Shown piece after piece: positions 8,144-16,794 of a stretch of 61,327 nt of DNA (positions are counted from its first letter, which is position 1; each line of letters starts with the position of its first letter). A program made the position numbers and the translations under genes. The notes beneath the pieces are model-generated. The model saw only the letters and a program-made list of their open reading frames with translations. It searched no databases and was not told the DNA's origin. The DNA comes from Oxalobacteraceae bacterium (lineage in GTDB: Bacteria; Pseudomonadota; Gammaproteobacteria; Burkholderiales; Burkholderiaceae_D): the NCBI GenBank assembly GCA_027484285.1, contig JAIXTG010000055.1:1-61327 (forward strand). Direction: 5' to 3'.

Positions 8144-8684
8144 AGCCAGCCTCTCCAAGACACGCTGACACTTGTGCAAAGGAGGCTTTCGTAAACGACA
8201 GGGTCAATATCAGCCGCTGCTGGTTTGGCTTTAGCGAGACCGAGTGCGGTATAGAGGTATCGATCAGCCAGCAGTCCCCTTGGGAGGCTTCAAATGAAGT
8301 CGTCTCCATCAAAGTTCGAGATGCCTGATCCCAGTCGTAGTAGTGGGTGGTTTCTCCGCCGGCTTCCAGATAAAAATTGATGCCGCAGGTTCGGTTGTAG
8401 TCAACGTGCGCTGGAAGCAATGGCTTGAACGCATCTGTTGCCGCCATCCGGATAAGAAATGCCTGCGGTATTTCCAAGCCTCTTACTGCGGCCGGGACAA
8501 CAGCGATTGCCTGGCTGGCAAAGACCTCTGGCAGTGACAACGATTCGGTTGGCACTGACGTGTAGTCGTCCGGCAGTTGCTTATTGTATTTTTGCTTCTT
8601 GCCGAACCGATGATGAAGCGTTGCCCACCGAACTATTTCTGCGCCGAAGGGCGCTTTCCAATCAAGCTTCAGGAAAGGTTTCAT
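8136..8684 (-). CDS. 2OG-Fe(II) oxygenase-like protein (182 aa), paralogue of the broken gene upstream
   Basis: HVD (His93, Asp95) and SIPHSV (His147), with Arg157 ten residues after the distal histidine, give the full HxD…H…R set of 2-oxoglutarate oxygenases. The last hundred residues form beta-strands (GINFYLEAGGETTHYYDWD, LILTLSF) as in the DSBH fold. It shares block-by-block similarity with the product of 8681-9229 (KLD, QKY, TSVP, EIP, HVD, LKP…R). It overlaps the desaturase start and is overlapped by the upstream gene, so the cassette is translationally coupled. Substrate unknown. Confidence 0.7.
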   Translation of the reverse strand: MKPFLKLDWKAPFGAEIVRWATLHHRFGKKQKYNKQLPDDYTSVPTESLSLPEVFASQAIAVVPAAVRGLEIPQAFLIRMAATDAFKPLLPAHVDYNRTCGINFYLEAGGETTHYYDWDQASRTLMETTSFEASQGDCWLIDTSIPHSVSLKPNQQRLILTLSFTKASFAQVSACLGEAGYV

Positions 8685-9229
8685 GTCAGACTGTCCCGAA
8701 CCACCTCGTAGGGTGTGGAGATGAACGAGATGGTTAAAACTCGGCGATTCTTGCCTGGCTTGAGCTCAACGGCGTGGGGCTTTGATACATCCATCAGCCA
8801 TATGTCACCATCCTTGGCCACAAAGCTGTCGACTTCTTCGATGGCCCCGCCTGCACCGTATCGGTAGAAACACGTTCGCTCACCGTGGGTATTACGGTAG
8901 ATGTTGATCGCGGTCACTCGAACGCCATCCACATGAGGCGCGAGCATCACGTCCTTTTCATTTGCTGGCGCATGAATGTCCAGTACCCAGAGCTTGGGAA
9001 TCTCGATATCAAGCAGATGCATGGGAAGCTGCGAAATGACTCACTGAGAATCTTCATCCCCCGCCGCATATGATCTGTTGGGTACGGATGTGAAAGCCTT
9101 CTTTTTTAGCAACGCGAGTCCATATTTCTGCTGCTTCAAGTATTCGCCGTTACGTAGCAATGCCGTTGGATCAGTGAATACACCCTCGACATCCAACGGG
9201 ATGTCGAGCTTGGTAAAGTAAGGATTCAT
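8681..9229 (-). pseudogene. 2OG-Fe(II) oxygenase-like gene interrupted by an in-frame TGA (9041-9043)
   Basis: Reading from the ATG at 9229, 62 codons are followed by TGA, after which the same frame stays open to 8681 and holds the catalytic half: APHVDG, then SKPHAV and an arginine ten residues later. The N-terminal half matches the neighbour 8136-8684 (KLD, KQQKY, FTSVP) and so does the second half, so together they make one 182-residue-type protein. The ATG at 9022 lies just after the TGA with no Shine-Dalgarno, so independent translation is doubtful. Either a nonsense mutation or readthrough; I favour the first. Confidence 0.7.
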
Positions 9230-9759
9230 CAAGCAAACGTGAGCCCGTAAACGGCGGTTACTGCCGTGATATTTTTGTCCCCGCTTGTGACGCTGATTTG
9301 TCGTGGGCCGGTGATCTGAACATTGCCGATCTGTGCAGTACCGCTCGCCAGAAATAATTTTGTGCCTTTGGACAGAGCAGCTGATTCCCCCTCTGAAAGC
9401 TGCCAACGAGAGATGTCTTCTAGAGGAACGCCATTCCTCAACTGAGGCGGAATGCACATCATCTTGGTGTTTTCGATCACATCGACGCGAGTGACTCCCG
9501 GCTTGTCATAGATCCCCAGCGAGCAGTAGCCCGCAAGGCGCTCTGTCACGACGCCGGTATCCAGATGGGTATGGCGCATGTGGCCACTAAAGACCATCCA
9601 GATGAACTTATCGCGGGTCTCGTTGTATGACCCATCCGGCTGCACTACGAAGCAGCCTTTGCGGACATCCTCGTCGTCCAACAAGGTCCCAGCCGGAATG
9701 TCGAGCAGTAAGGCGATCGTTCCGAATGCTCGGACAGGCTTCTGTTGGTAAGTCACCAT
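9229..9759 (-). CDS. phage hypothetical protein, beta-rich (176 aa)
   Basis: The product is mostly short strands and turns: an N-terminal helper region (RAFGTIALLLDIPAGTLLDDEDV), a middle with HMRHTHLD, and a C-terminal repetitive beta region (LFLASGTAQIGNVQITGPRQ). The spacing is reminiscent of a cupin or a virion adsorption-apparatus protein, but I cannot assign a family. The stop shares a base with the start of the broken oxygenase gene (TGATG), and its own start abuts the next gene upstream, so it belongs to the late transcript. No membrane segment. Confidence 0.6.
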   Translation of the reverse strand: MVTYQQKPVRAFGTIALLLDIPAGTLLDDEDVRKGCFVVQPDGSYNETRDKFIWMVFSGHMRHTHLDTGVVTERLAGYCSLGIYDKPGVTRVDVIENTKMMCIPPQLRNGVPLEDISRWQLSEGESAALSKGTKLFLASGTAQIGNVQITGPRQISVTSGDKNITAVTAVYGLTFA

Positions 9760-10058
9760 CAGACCTCCAGTATTTCGTCAGCCAGCTGTTGTTCAACAGT
9801 CAAAGCCTCTGCTGCATGTCGGATTGACCAGTACGAGTCAAGCACCGCTTGATAGTCGTTCAAACTGGTTATCTCTTTGTTATGCACAATCCTCCCGGTA
9901 GGCAAATCTTTGATCTCTTCTTCTCCGCGCTCTCCGTACCACTGCAGAGCGTGGATTTCAGCGGCAAGACTGGTCATATCGATCCCTGAATACCCAATGC
10001 CGTCCACTGCGCAGTAGCGATCGTCCGGAATAATCGTTAGCCTGATTGGTGTAGTCAC
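9759..10058 (-). CDS. phage hypothetical protein (99 aa)
   Basis: A small acidic protein: an N-terminal strand region (TTPIRLTIIPDDRYCAVDG), then a helical half with WYGERGEEEIKDLP and YQAVLDSYWSIRHAAEAL. It lies in a compact run just downstream of the collar fibre, overlapping its upstream neighbour by four bases and touching the downstream gene. Proteins of this kind follow tail-fibre genes in many Burkholderiales phages and may help fibre assembly; that is a positional guess. No known motif. Confidence 0.6.
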   Translation of the reverse strand: MTTPIRLTIIPDDRYCAVDGIGYSGIDMTSLAAEIHALQWYGERGEEEIKDLPTGRIVHNKEITSLNDYQAVLDSYWSIRHAAEALTVEQQLADEILEV

Positions 10059-10351
10059 TCAGTGATCTCCATAACGGTGGGTTTGGCAATCATGGTCAGC
10101 AAGACCTGCTGTGAACATTCATTAGCCTTGACCATCTCATTTCTAAAACTCTCCACTGCTGCGCCGGTTGATCGCTGCTGCTGGCTGTTTTCGATAAGAA
10201 GGACTGGAAGCCAGGCAATGGCACACGACCATTCATCTACTTCTTTTCCGGTGTTGGGGTTGTGACCGCGAACCTGCGTAAACCAAGCGCACTGGAGTCC
10301 GATGCAGTCTTTTTTCAAAAGAGGACAGTAATTTCCTGGCTTTATTTCCAT
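10055..10351 (-). CDS. phage hypothetical protein with N-terminal cysteines (98 aa)
   Basis: The N-terminal part holds three closely spaced cysteines (NYCPLLKKDCIGLQCAWF) and a fourth in DEWSCAIAW, which could bind zinc. A helical C-terminal half with SFRNEMVKANECSQQVL follows. The start lies two bases after the fibre gene's stop and the end overlaps the next gene, so it is cotranslated with the fibre block. I recognise it only as a small conserved phage hypothetical; role unknown. Confidence 0.6.
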   Translation of the reverse strand: MEIKPGNYCPLLKKDCIGLQCAWFTQVRGHNPNTGKEVDEWSCAIAWLPVLLIENSQQQRSTGAAVESFRNEMVKANECSQQVLLTMIAKPTVMEITE

Positions 10352-10353
10352 GA

Positions 10354-11421
10354 TCAGTTCTTGGTCGCGATGATGACGTCAACGTACTGAACAGCCAGAT
10401 TGATGGCAGTACCAGTAAAGGTGTGGTTGTGCGATCCGCCTCCGCCGGTTGCGGAATTCACCTGATTGAGGTTCACCGTTGCAGTCGATGCTCCATTGGC
10501 TCCACCAACCGGGCGTGTCCCGGTGCTCCCTTTAGAAATTGATTGGTACCAGCTATAGCTGTGGGTGTGGCTGGGAATCTGGGCTTCGGTCAGTGTGGTG
10601 GCACCGACGGTGCCGCTGACGGCTTGTTGGGCAAAGGCGGTCGTAAAGGTAACTGATCCTCCTGAAGTCACCGTGCCATTGATGACCCGTAGCGCCTTAT
10701 CGTTATGCGTTGAGTCTTTAGTCCAACCAATGGGTGCAGCAGTCTGTTGAAATAGCAGCCTCGTACCACTGGCAAATTCCTCAGGTGGCGCCTGCCAACT
10801 CGGCGGCGCCACGCTACCGGCAGAAGTCAGCACCTGGCCTGCCGTGCCGAAGTTGGCGCCGCCGGCACCCACGGCACCTGCTGAGTTGATGACGACGTGG
10901 TCAGCATTACCAGCACCTAAAATCAAACTCTTGCTGGGGTAGGCATTTTTGACGTATGCATCTCCTGTGGAGCTTTGGCCGACTGACAGATAGTTAGCGG
11001 CTGCAAGCCCCCAATAATTGAAGGCGCCGGTTGCTCGTACCTGGTACTGCAAACCAGTGGCGGTATCGCCGGCTTTATTTACCGGGGTGTATCCCAAGCG
11101 CGAGGGAATATCGGTGTAGTAGCTTGGGAATTGACCTGCTAAGGCTGCCGAGTCATTGGCACTTGTCGCTGCAATGGCAGCCGCCACGGTGGTGCTGCCA
11201 CCACTGAGATCCGCAAGCAATATCCACGTTGCCGGGGATGCGTTCGTTAGTACATACAGCTTTTGCTGATCCGTTCGCCAGCATTTCATCCCGATCAGAA
11301 GCTCGGTCGTTGGGAATGCCGTGCCACTGGAATTAGAGAGTGCCGTCTTATCGTTATTCAATAAGGGCGAGAGTGAATTGGTCAGCGTCTCAGAGGACGG
11401 TATGGTCGTGAAATTTTGCAT
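10354..11421 (-). CDS. tail fibre protein with C-terminal collar-like domain (355 aa)
   Basis: An N-terminal stretch (about residues 1-100) with LIGMKCWRTDQQKLYVLTN looks like a virion-attachment module. A low-complexity, glycine/serine/alanine-rich middle follows. The C-terminal third holds the microcystin-dependent/collar signature: PIGWTKD, then QIPSHTHSY, GSHNHTF and a final VQYVDVIIATKN. Such proteins form distal receptor-binding fibres. The start touches the stop of the upstream 450-aa fibre gene. Confidence 0.8.
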   Translation of the reverse strand: MQNFTTIPSSETLTNSLSPLLNNDKTALSNSSGTAFPTTELLIGMKCWRTDQQKLYVLTNASPATWILLADLSGGSTTVAAAIAATSANDSAALAGQFPSYYTDIPSRLGYTPVNKAGDTATGLQYQVRATGAFNYWGLAAANYLSVGQSSTGDAYVKNAYPSKSLILGAGNADHVVINSAGAVGAGGANFGTAGQVLTSAGSVAPPSWQAPPEEFASGTRLLFQQTAAPIGWTKDSTHNDKALRVINGTVTSGGSVTFTTAFAQQAVSGTVGATTLTEAQIPSHTHSYSWYQSISKGSTGTRPVGGANGASTATVNLNQVNSATGGGGSHNHTFTGTAINLAVQYVDVIIATKN

Positions 11422-12774
11422 CTAGCACCCTTGAGCCAACCAGGAAAATGAGCCTGTCACACGCGTGCCGGTCTTATCCTCCAAAACGGCAATGAAGCCT
11501 GTGGTGGAAGGTGTGCCGAGTAGTCGTGGGATGGCTGTTGTAGTACCCCCTTTGTGCGTGATCGTCACTTGGGGCGTAAATCGAAATGTTCGAGAAAACT
11601 GCACCGAAGCGCCGACCGTGGCATTCGTGACTTCGGCAATTCCCCGATCAAAAATATCTGGCACATCGATGGTCAGCCGTAGTGCATCGATGTAGCCGCG
11701 ATCGGCGTTACTGGATTTCAGGATTGCTCGGAATAGTGCTCGCTGGTAGGTGTAGTCGCCCTGGATAAAATCCCGGAAATTGGTGTATCCCGGTGGATGA
11801 CCGTTTTCTACGATGTTGATGAAATCGTCTTCCGTAATCGCTAGAGTCGAGATGATCATGTCGCTGATCACCCCATTGGCATGTCGCCGGTATTGTTCAG
11901 CAAGCGTTAATGCTTCAAAGGTCGAAAGGCGGGAAGATCGCTTCAAGGCGTCAATGAATGTCAATCCTTCAGACAGAGCTTTTCGATAAGCCACTGTCCT
12001 GCCGAAGACGTCCGCCATGGCCACCACTTCTGCGACGCGTTTGAGAACACTCATTGATGCGTTATCGCTCGCTGATAAGGCCTCATTTATGGGCTTCGTA
12101 GCTTGCTTCGTCGCACTATCTGAAATACTCAAGTTCTCGCTGACTCTGATGATGTAAGCAATCAGGTCCGCGTAGGTCCCCGCGATGATAATGGCTTCCG
12201 TCACTGCCTTGGAAAGTTGTCGTGCCAGCGCCTCTGTAGAGCCAAAGGCGTCACTAATGGCTTTTGTCGGCTGCCGGTAGTGCAAGCCCGAAACTGGCAG
12301 CAACTCAAATGGGCGAACCGTGCTCTGACGACCCAGATGCTCATTCCAGGAAACCGTTCTGCTAAATGCCTTGGTCAATGACTGCGCCAGGTAATCGGCT
12401 GCCGAAAGGGCTTCAGCGATTTTCTTTTGATTTGCTTGTGACAGATTTTCGGCAAAGCCGATCGATTCGACCCACCGCACAACATACGCAATCAGATCCG
12501 AATAGCTTTCGGTGAAACCAAGTACCTCGGTCTTTGCCAAGGCGACCATCCTTCGGTCGACTTCAGTGAAGCCAAATGCTTCACTGGATGCTTTTATCTT
12601 CTGGCGGTTCGTACTTTCCAATAGCGAGAGACTGACTGCCACCGCGAAGCCATAGACCGCTGGGTAGGCCGTGTCCCAGCTTTTGCCGGCACTGGCACTG
12701 GTCCACGTAAAGCTGCCCGTACCCCAGGTGTAGCGTTGTCCCTGGGTTTCGGCCACTGTCACCACATCCGGCAT
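11422..12774 (-). CDS. phage tail/fibre protein with degenerate ~22-28 residue repeats (450 aa)
   Basis: From about residue 50 to 290 the protein is a run of degenerate repeats of the form xEAL-x-x-x-[DE], such as SEAFGFTEV, TEVLGFTES, EALSAADY, EALSASDN and EGLTFIDA, spaced 22-28 residues. The last 160 residues carry a different, beta-rich domain (VQFSRTFRFTPQVTITHKG). I read it as a repetitive rod-like virion protein between the J host-specificity protein and the collar fibre. It is preceded by a short W-rich N-terminal region (YTWGTGSFTWTS). Confidence 0.6.
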   Translation of the reverse strand: MPDVVTVAETQGQRYTWGTGSFTWTSASAGKSWDTAYPAVYGFAVAVSLSLLESTNRQKIKASSEAFGFTEVDRRMVALAKTEVLGFTESYSDLIAYVVRWVESIGFAENLSQANQKKIAEALSAADYLAQSLTKAFSRTVSWNEHLGRQSTVRPFELLPVSGLHYRQPTKAISDAFGSTEALARQLSKAVTEAIIIAGTYADLIAYIIRVSENLSISDSATKQATKPINEALSASDNASMSVLKRVAEVVAMADVFGRTVAYRKALSEGLTFIDALKRSSRLSTFEALTLAEQYRRHANGVISDMIISTLAITEDDFINIVENGHPPGYTNFRDFIQGDYTYQRALFRAILKSSNADRGYIDALRLTIDVPDIFDRGIAEVTNATVGASVQFSRTFRFTPQVTITHKGGTTTAIPRLLGTPSTTGFIAVLEDKTGTRVTGSFSWLAQGC

Positions 12775-12779
12775 GACCG

Positions 12780-13226
12780 TTAGCTCATCGTGAAGGTAAA
12801 CACAGCGGTCAGACTATCGTCTGCGCCTTTATTGACCACCGGGAAAACCACTCGATCGAGCATGATGCCGGCAGTCGCAGCGTTGAACACGCCGGCTTCG
12901 GTAATGGCCCCTGTGCCATCCCCTGCGGGGAAGTCAGCGGTAAAGGTGAAGGTCTTGGTACCTGCAGTGTGCGCGTAGGTCGCGGCATTGCGATCCAGTT
13001 CAGTGACCAGAGCGGATTGTGTCGCTGCCGCTGCGGTCGTACCAGTCCCCAGGGCAATGTAGCCCATTACGGCCGGCCGGGTGGTTGACTTTCCGATGGC
13101 GTCGGCAATGAAATCAAAGCCCACATTGACTATCAAATTGTCTCTGAAGATGGTTTCAGTGTCGCCATTGGCGCGGGAGACAATTAAGGTCATTGCGCCA
13201 TGAAGCTGCATGGATTCGTCGATCAT
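12780..13226 (-). CDS. phage virion structural protein (148 aa)
   Basis: An N-terminal strand pair (MTLIVSRANGDTETIFRDN) leads into a conserved-looking GYIALGTGTTAAA segment and a C-terminal beta sandwich with AGVFNAATAGIMLDRVVF. Proteins with the IALGTGTT motif follow the tip-attachment gene in many siphophages and are taken to be tail-tip or fibre-base proteins. It has an AAGGAC ribosome-binding site, and a strong terminator-like hairpin ends about 11 bases upstream of its start. Five bases separate it from the next gene. Confidence 0.65.
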   Translation of the reverse strand: MIDESMQLHGAMTLIVSRANGDTETIFRDNLIVNVGFDFIADAIGKSTTRPAVMGYIALGTGTTAAAATQSALVTELDRNAATYAHTAGTKTFTFTADFPAGDGTGAITEAGVFNAATAGIMLDRVVFPVVNKGADDSLTAVFTFTMS

Positions 13227-13239
13227 GGAAGTCCTTGAT

Positions 13240-13276
13240 AAAAAAATGGCGCTGCACTCGTTGAGCGCAACGCCAT
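13240..13276 (-). terminator. intrinsic terminator hairpin before the 148-aa tail gene
   Basis: Long stem with outer arms ATGGCG (13246-13251) and CGCCAT (13271-13276), inner TGC/GCA and CTC/GAG pairs, followed on the minus strand by seven T. It lies between the end of gene J (13294) and the start at 13226. Confidence 0.75.
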
Positions 13277-13293
13277 CGTTGAGAAAGAGATAA

Positions 13294-16200
13294 TTAGTAC
13301 AGGCGCAGAGTGGTTAGCGCGCCAACAGGTACAAAGGCTTGGCTTACCGATTCGACTTCGCCTCCCATTCGCCCAACGAATAGCCTTCGATCCGTTGAGG
13401 TCTGGCAGACACCCAGACATAGCCTGTCTGTGGCGTCGATGGCAAATGGAACGCTGATACGTTGAGACTGCTGATCCTCAAGGAAGAAAGCGCCGACACT
13501 AGCGTCATAGCCCACTAACAGCAGGCCTGTTGATCCGCTTGCGTACCAGATGACGCATGTGGTCACTTCCGTGGGGATAAACCAGAAAGTCGTATGGAAG
13601 TTTGCCGGGATGTTGACGCTCCATGCCGCTCGGGTCGTATCCTTAACCAGCAAACCGTCGCCATAGCGACCTGCATCGTAGGTAACCCCGGCGGAAAGAC
13701 TCGTCACTGGGCTGCCAAACCCGTCGAGCGAACCACTCAAGCGCCAGCCATAGATCTCGCCGTCCTGAAGCGCTTCTTCCCGCGAAATCTGAAACCGCGC
13801 GTCCACGTTGGCCAAGGATCCGTCATAGCTCCACTGCCGCTTGGCCGCATCACTCCTCCATGGGTAGTTCACCTGCAACCAAGTCGTTCGGTCATCTACG
13901 GAGGCACCCAGACTGTTCTGTAAGGTGTTTTGCGCGCGAGTGGGTGAAATCAGGTCGACTTCAAACAGATACTCGGCACGTGATGCACCGCTTTCCATAC
14001 GCAGCGCATCGCGCCCGTTGACCGACACGACAGTTGCGAAATGGCGGATCCCTGGAAATCCTGTCGCTTGCTCATCGCGCTCTAAAATCAAGTTAGCGTT
14101 TTGCGGTTGTGCGACGACGGTAGATACAAATGTTGGGGTGTGACTGTAGATCCCAGGTGAGGAAATCGCCTTGATCCAGAATTTTCGTTCTCCATCAAAG
14201 CCCGACGGCAAGGTGTAGCTGGTCGACTTGATTTCGGCCACAAAGAGCGAGGCATCCCATGCCGAGCCTTCTCGCAGCTCATAGCCCACTACTTCGGGCT
14301 CGGGGTTGGGTTGCCAGCGAAACTCCAGCCGGTTGGCCGACTGCACCACGTCGAATTGCTTCACCGTTGTTGGTGCTTGCAAATCCAACAGGTAAGTTGT
14401 GACGCTCGTGCTGAAATTGCCTGACGTATCAAAGGCCCGGATGTGATACGCGTATATTCCCGCCGTTGACTGGTCGTGGACCATTTGGGTCGCAGCTGTC
14501 TTGGCAACCAATTGCCCTTGATCCCAGTTCGATCCAACACGCACTTCATAACCTGCGAGATCTGCGTCGGTCAGTTGATCCCAAGTGAGCAGAAGGTCCG
14601 TCACCCGGCGCTGAACACTAAAGGCCAAGACATCTGAGGGCGGCAGCGTCTTGCCCAGCACCGTGGCATTAAACGTGGCTGCCGGACTTTCCTTGCGAGT
14701 CACACCAATGGCCCTGAGACTAAACTCATACGGGCCTTCTACCGCGTCCCGAATCTCGGTGTAATTGGCGGAAGTCAGTGGCAGGCTCACAAAATTTCCG
14801 CCATTGGCCCGGTAGGACAATCGATAAGCAATCGCCGCTGACACCTCTTGCCAGGAAATTTGCACCAGCACCTTGGCTTGATCCTTAACGCGGTACAGGC
14901 TTTCTTTCATCGACAAGCCAGTGGGTGCGGCCGGCTGATCCGAGAGCACCGTGGTCGATCGGGGCTGGAGGGCCAAGCCTTGTTCGATGGCGGCGTACTT
15001 GCCTGGGTTGTGGGCAAGTGCTGTGATTTCATGAATTCCGGGGTCTTGTTCGGAAACGGCTACGACCCGAAAGAACTGCGGCTCGACCTCGGTGGACGCC
15101 AGTACCCAGATGGCACTCGGTTCAGGCGCAAAACTGAAGGGGCTAGTCACCGTCACGGTTCGGCCAGACGCTGGCCCCACGCGTCGCTCTTCGATTGCGC
15201 CATTGGGCAAGATGACGGAGAGCCGCCAGGCACGAGGAGCGGGTACCTCCTGATCCAGTACGAGGGTGGTTGTCGTGGCGGACGCGACGCGTCCACCCAA
15301 CCGTAGCCCACCCCGTACAGGGTCGGCTACCTTGATGACGTCTCCTGGTCGCACGACCGCGCCCTCTAAACCTGTGCGAAAGGTGATGATCTCGGATTCG
15401 GACTGCTCGGAGTACAGCAGCCACTTGCCAACGCGATGCGCCTGTCCCCGGGAGGTGCAGCCGAGTGCGACGATCTCGCTTTGCACTAGCCCATAGCGAG
15501 CAATGCCTGCGGCATCTTCAACGTATTCGACCTTCTGTCGATAGAAGTCATCCGGGTCATTCCAACTGACTAGCACCACTGTATGGCGCGCTTTGGCGGA
15601 CGATCCCTGATACGCAAATTCGCCATCGATCACATTGCTAGGAGCGAACTGATAGACCGCGTCGGTGGGGGCATCTTGCGTGACGGTGATTGCGCCACCC
15701 GACCAGTAGACCATTCCCCGAAAAATCGAGGCCATGTCTTGTACGACCTTGTACGCCTGCTCGCGGGTCTGAAGATACAGATTGCAGGTAAAGCGTGGCT
15801 CGAACCCGCCTAGTCCATTGGGCACCTGCTCATCGCAATATTTTGCGACCCGGTAGAGTGCCCACTTATCAATCTGCGCTTCAGGAATGTAGCTGCCCAG
15901 TCCATAGCGAGAGCCGGTCAACAGATCATAAAAACACCAGGCCGGGTTATCCGTCCAAGCGATCTTAAAACTGCCGTTCCACACCCCACTGTAAGAGCGA
16001 GTGTTTGGGTCGTAGTTGAACGGTACCCTCACGCGCAAGAGCTTCATGTCGTAGCTTCTGCGTGGAATGGATGAAAACTGTGCCGCATCCACGCGCAATG
16101 CGACCAACGCACTGTTGGGGTAACGGAGCTTACTTTCGATGACCTCGGTGTACGACTCCAGAAAAGTCTTGTTCTGGATTGCTGTCGACGTTGAGTCGGC

Positions 16201-16794
16201 CGTAATCCGCCGCACCCGAATCTCCCAGGGCGCGCTGCCTGTCAAAGGAACGTAGTAGCTGCGCTGGTATTTGGTCGTGGTTTTGCCGGAAATCGTGTCT
16301 TTGATGACTTCAACAAATCCGCCACCATTGGTTTGGCGATCGATCGCAAAGCTGACTTCGCTACCGTTCAAGTCGCCATTGGTGGTGTTCTGGTTGGTCA
16401 ATTGAGGTAAGCTCACCTTCACCCGCACCGCATCCACATCGGCGTCCGTGATCGATCTAACGACCGGTTGATTCGCCTTGACCTCTACACCGACTGAGAT
16501 CTCGTTTTCCACCGACGAGAAGCCCGGCACATAGCTTTGCTGCTGGGTGCCGGTACGAGATTCGAGGGTGATTCCGGCGAAATTATTCGTGCCATCGGCA
16601 TTTTGAATCGGCGTGTCGTCCAGATACACCGACTGCAAACCAGCGACCAAGCCCTCAATCTCGCCTTCGGAGATCAGATCAACAACGCGCGCATAGGCTT
16701 TTGAGCGCAGGCTGTCCGGTGCTTCTTGCGCCACCCGAGCAGCACCTCCTCCGCTTTTGCCACCACCGCCGGCACCAATGATCAGCGACTTCAT
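13294..16794 (-). CDS. tail tip host-specificity protein J
   Basis: At 1166 aa this matches lambda gpJ in size and in layout: a glycine-rich start (MKSLIIGAGGGGKSGGG), the hub domains with YARVVDLISEGEIEGLV and SVYLDDTPI, then fibronectin type III-like segments (residues about 620-860, with SYRANGG, VRVGSNWDQG, LREGSAWDAS). The C-terminal 200 residues form a beta-rich, LamG-like domain likely to contact the receptor. It overlaps the I-like gene by four bases (ATGA). It ends the tail and carries host range. Confidence 0.9.
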   Translation of the reverse strand: MKSLIIGAGGGGKSGGGAARVAQEAPDSLRSKAYARVVDLISEGEIEGLVAGLQSVYLDDTPIQNADGTNNFAGITLESRTGTQQQSYVPGFSSVENEISVGVEVKANQPVVRSITDADVDAVRVKVSLPQLTNQNTTNGDLNGSEVSFAIDRQTNGGGFVEVIKDTISGKTTTKYQRSYYVPLTGSAPWEIRVRRITADSTSTAIQNKTFLESYTEVIESKLRYPNSALVALRVDAAQFSSIPRRSYDMKLLRVRVPFNYDPNTRSYSGVWNGSFKIAWTDNPAWCFYDLLTGSRYGLGSYIPEAQIDKWALYRVAKYCDEQVPNGLGGFEPRFTCNLYLQTREQAYKVVQDMASIFRGMVYWSGGAITVTQDAPTDAVYQFAPSNVIDGEFAYQGSSAKARHTVVLVSWNDPDDFYRQKVEYVEDAAGIARYGLVQSEIVALGCTSRGQAHRVGKWLLYSEQSESEIITFRTGLEGAVVRPGDVIKVADPVRGGLRLGGRVASATTTTLVLDQEVPAPRAWRLSVILPNGAIEERRVGPASGRTVTVTSPFSFAPEPSAIWVLASTEVEPQFFRVVAVSEQDPGIHEITALAHNPGKYAAIEQGLALQPRSTTVLSDQPAAPTGLSMKESLYRVKDQAKVLVQISWQEVSAAIAYRLSYRANGGNFVSLPLTSANYTEIRDAVEGPYEFSLRAIGVTRKESPAATFNATVLGKTLPPSDVLAFSVQRRVTDLLLTWDQLTDADLAGYEVRVGSNWDQGQLVAKTAATQMVHDQSTAGIYAYHIRAFDTSGNFSTSVTTYLLDLQAPTTVKQFDVVQSANRLEFRWQPNPEPEVVGYELREGSAWDASLFVAEIKSTSYTLPSGFDGERKFWIKAISSPGIYSHTPTFVSTVVAQPQNANLILERDEQATGFPGIRHFATVVSVNGRDALRMESGASRAEYLFEVDLISPTRAQNTLQNSLGASVDDRTTWLQVNYPWRSDAAKRQWSYDGSLANVDARFQISREEALQDGEIYGWRLSGSLDGFGSPVTSLSAGVTYDAGRYGDGLLVKDTTRAAWSVNIPANFHTTFWFIPTEVTTCVIWYASGSTGLLLVGYDASVGAFFLEDQQSQRISVPFAIDATDRLCLGVCQTSTDRRLFVGRMGGEVESVSQAFVPVGALTTLRLY

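Noticed and set aside
9022..9022. Treating the 113-codon frame ending at 8681 as an independent gene starting at 9022
   Set aside because: No Shine-Dalgarno and the upstream in-frame sequence aligns with the intact paralogue, so a split gene is the better explanation.
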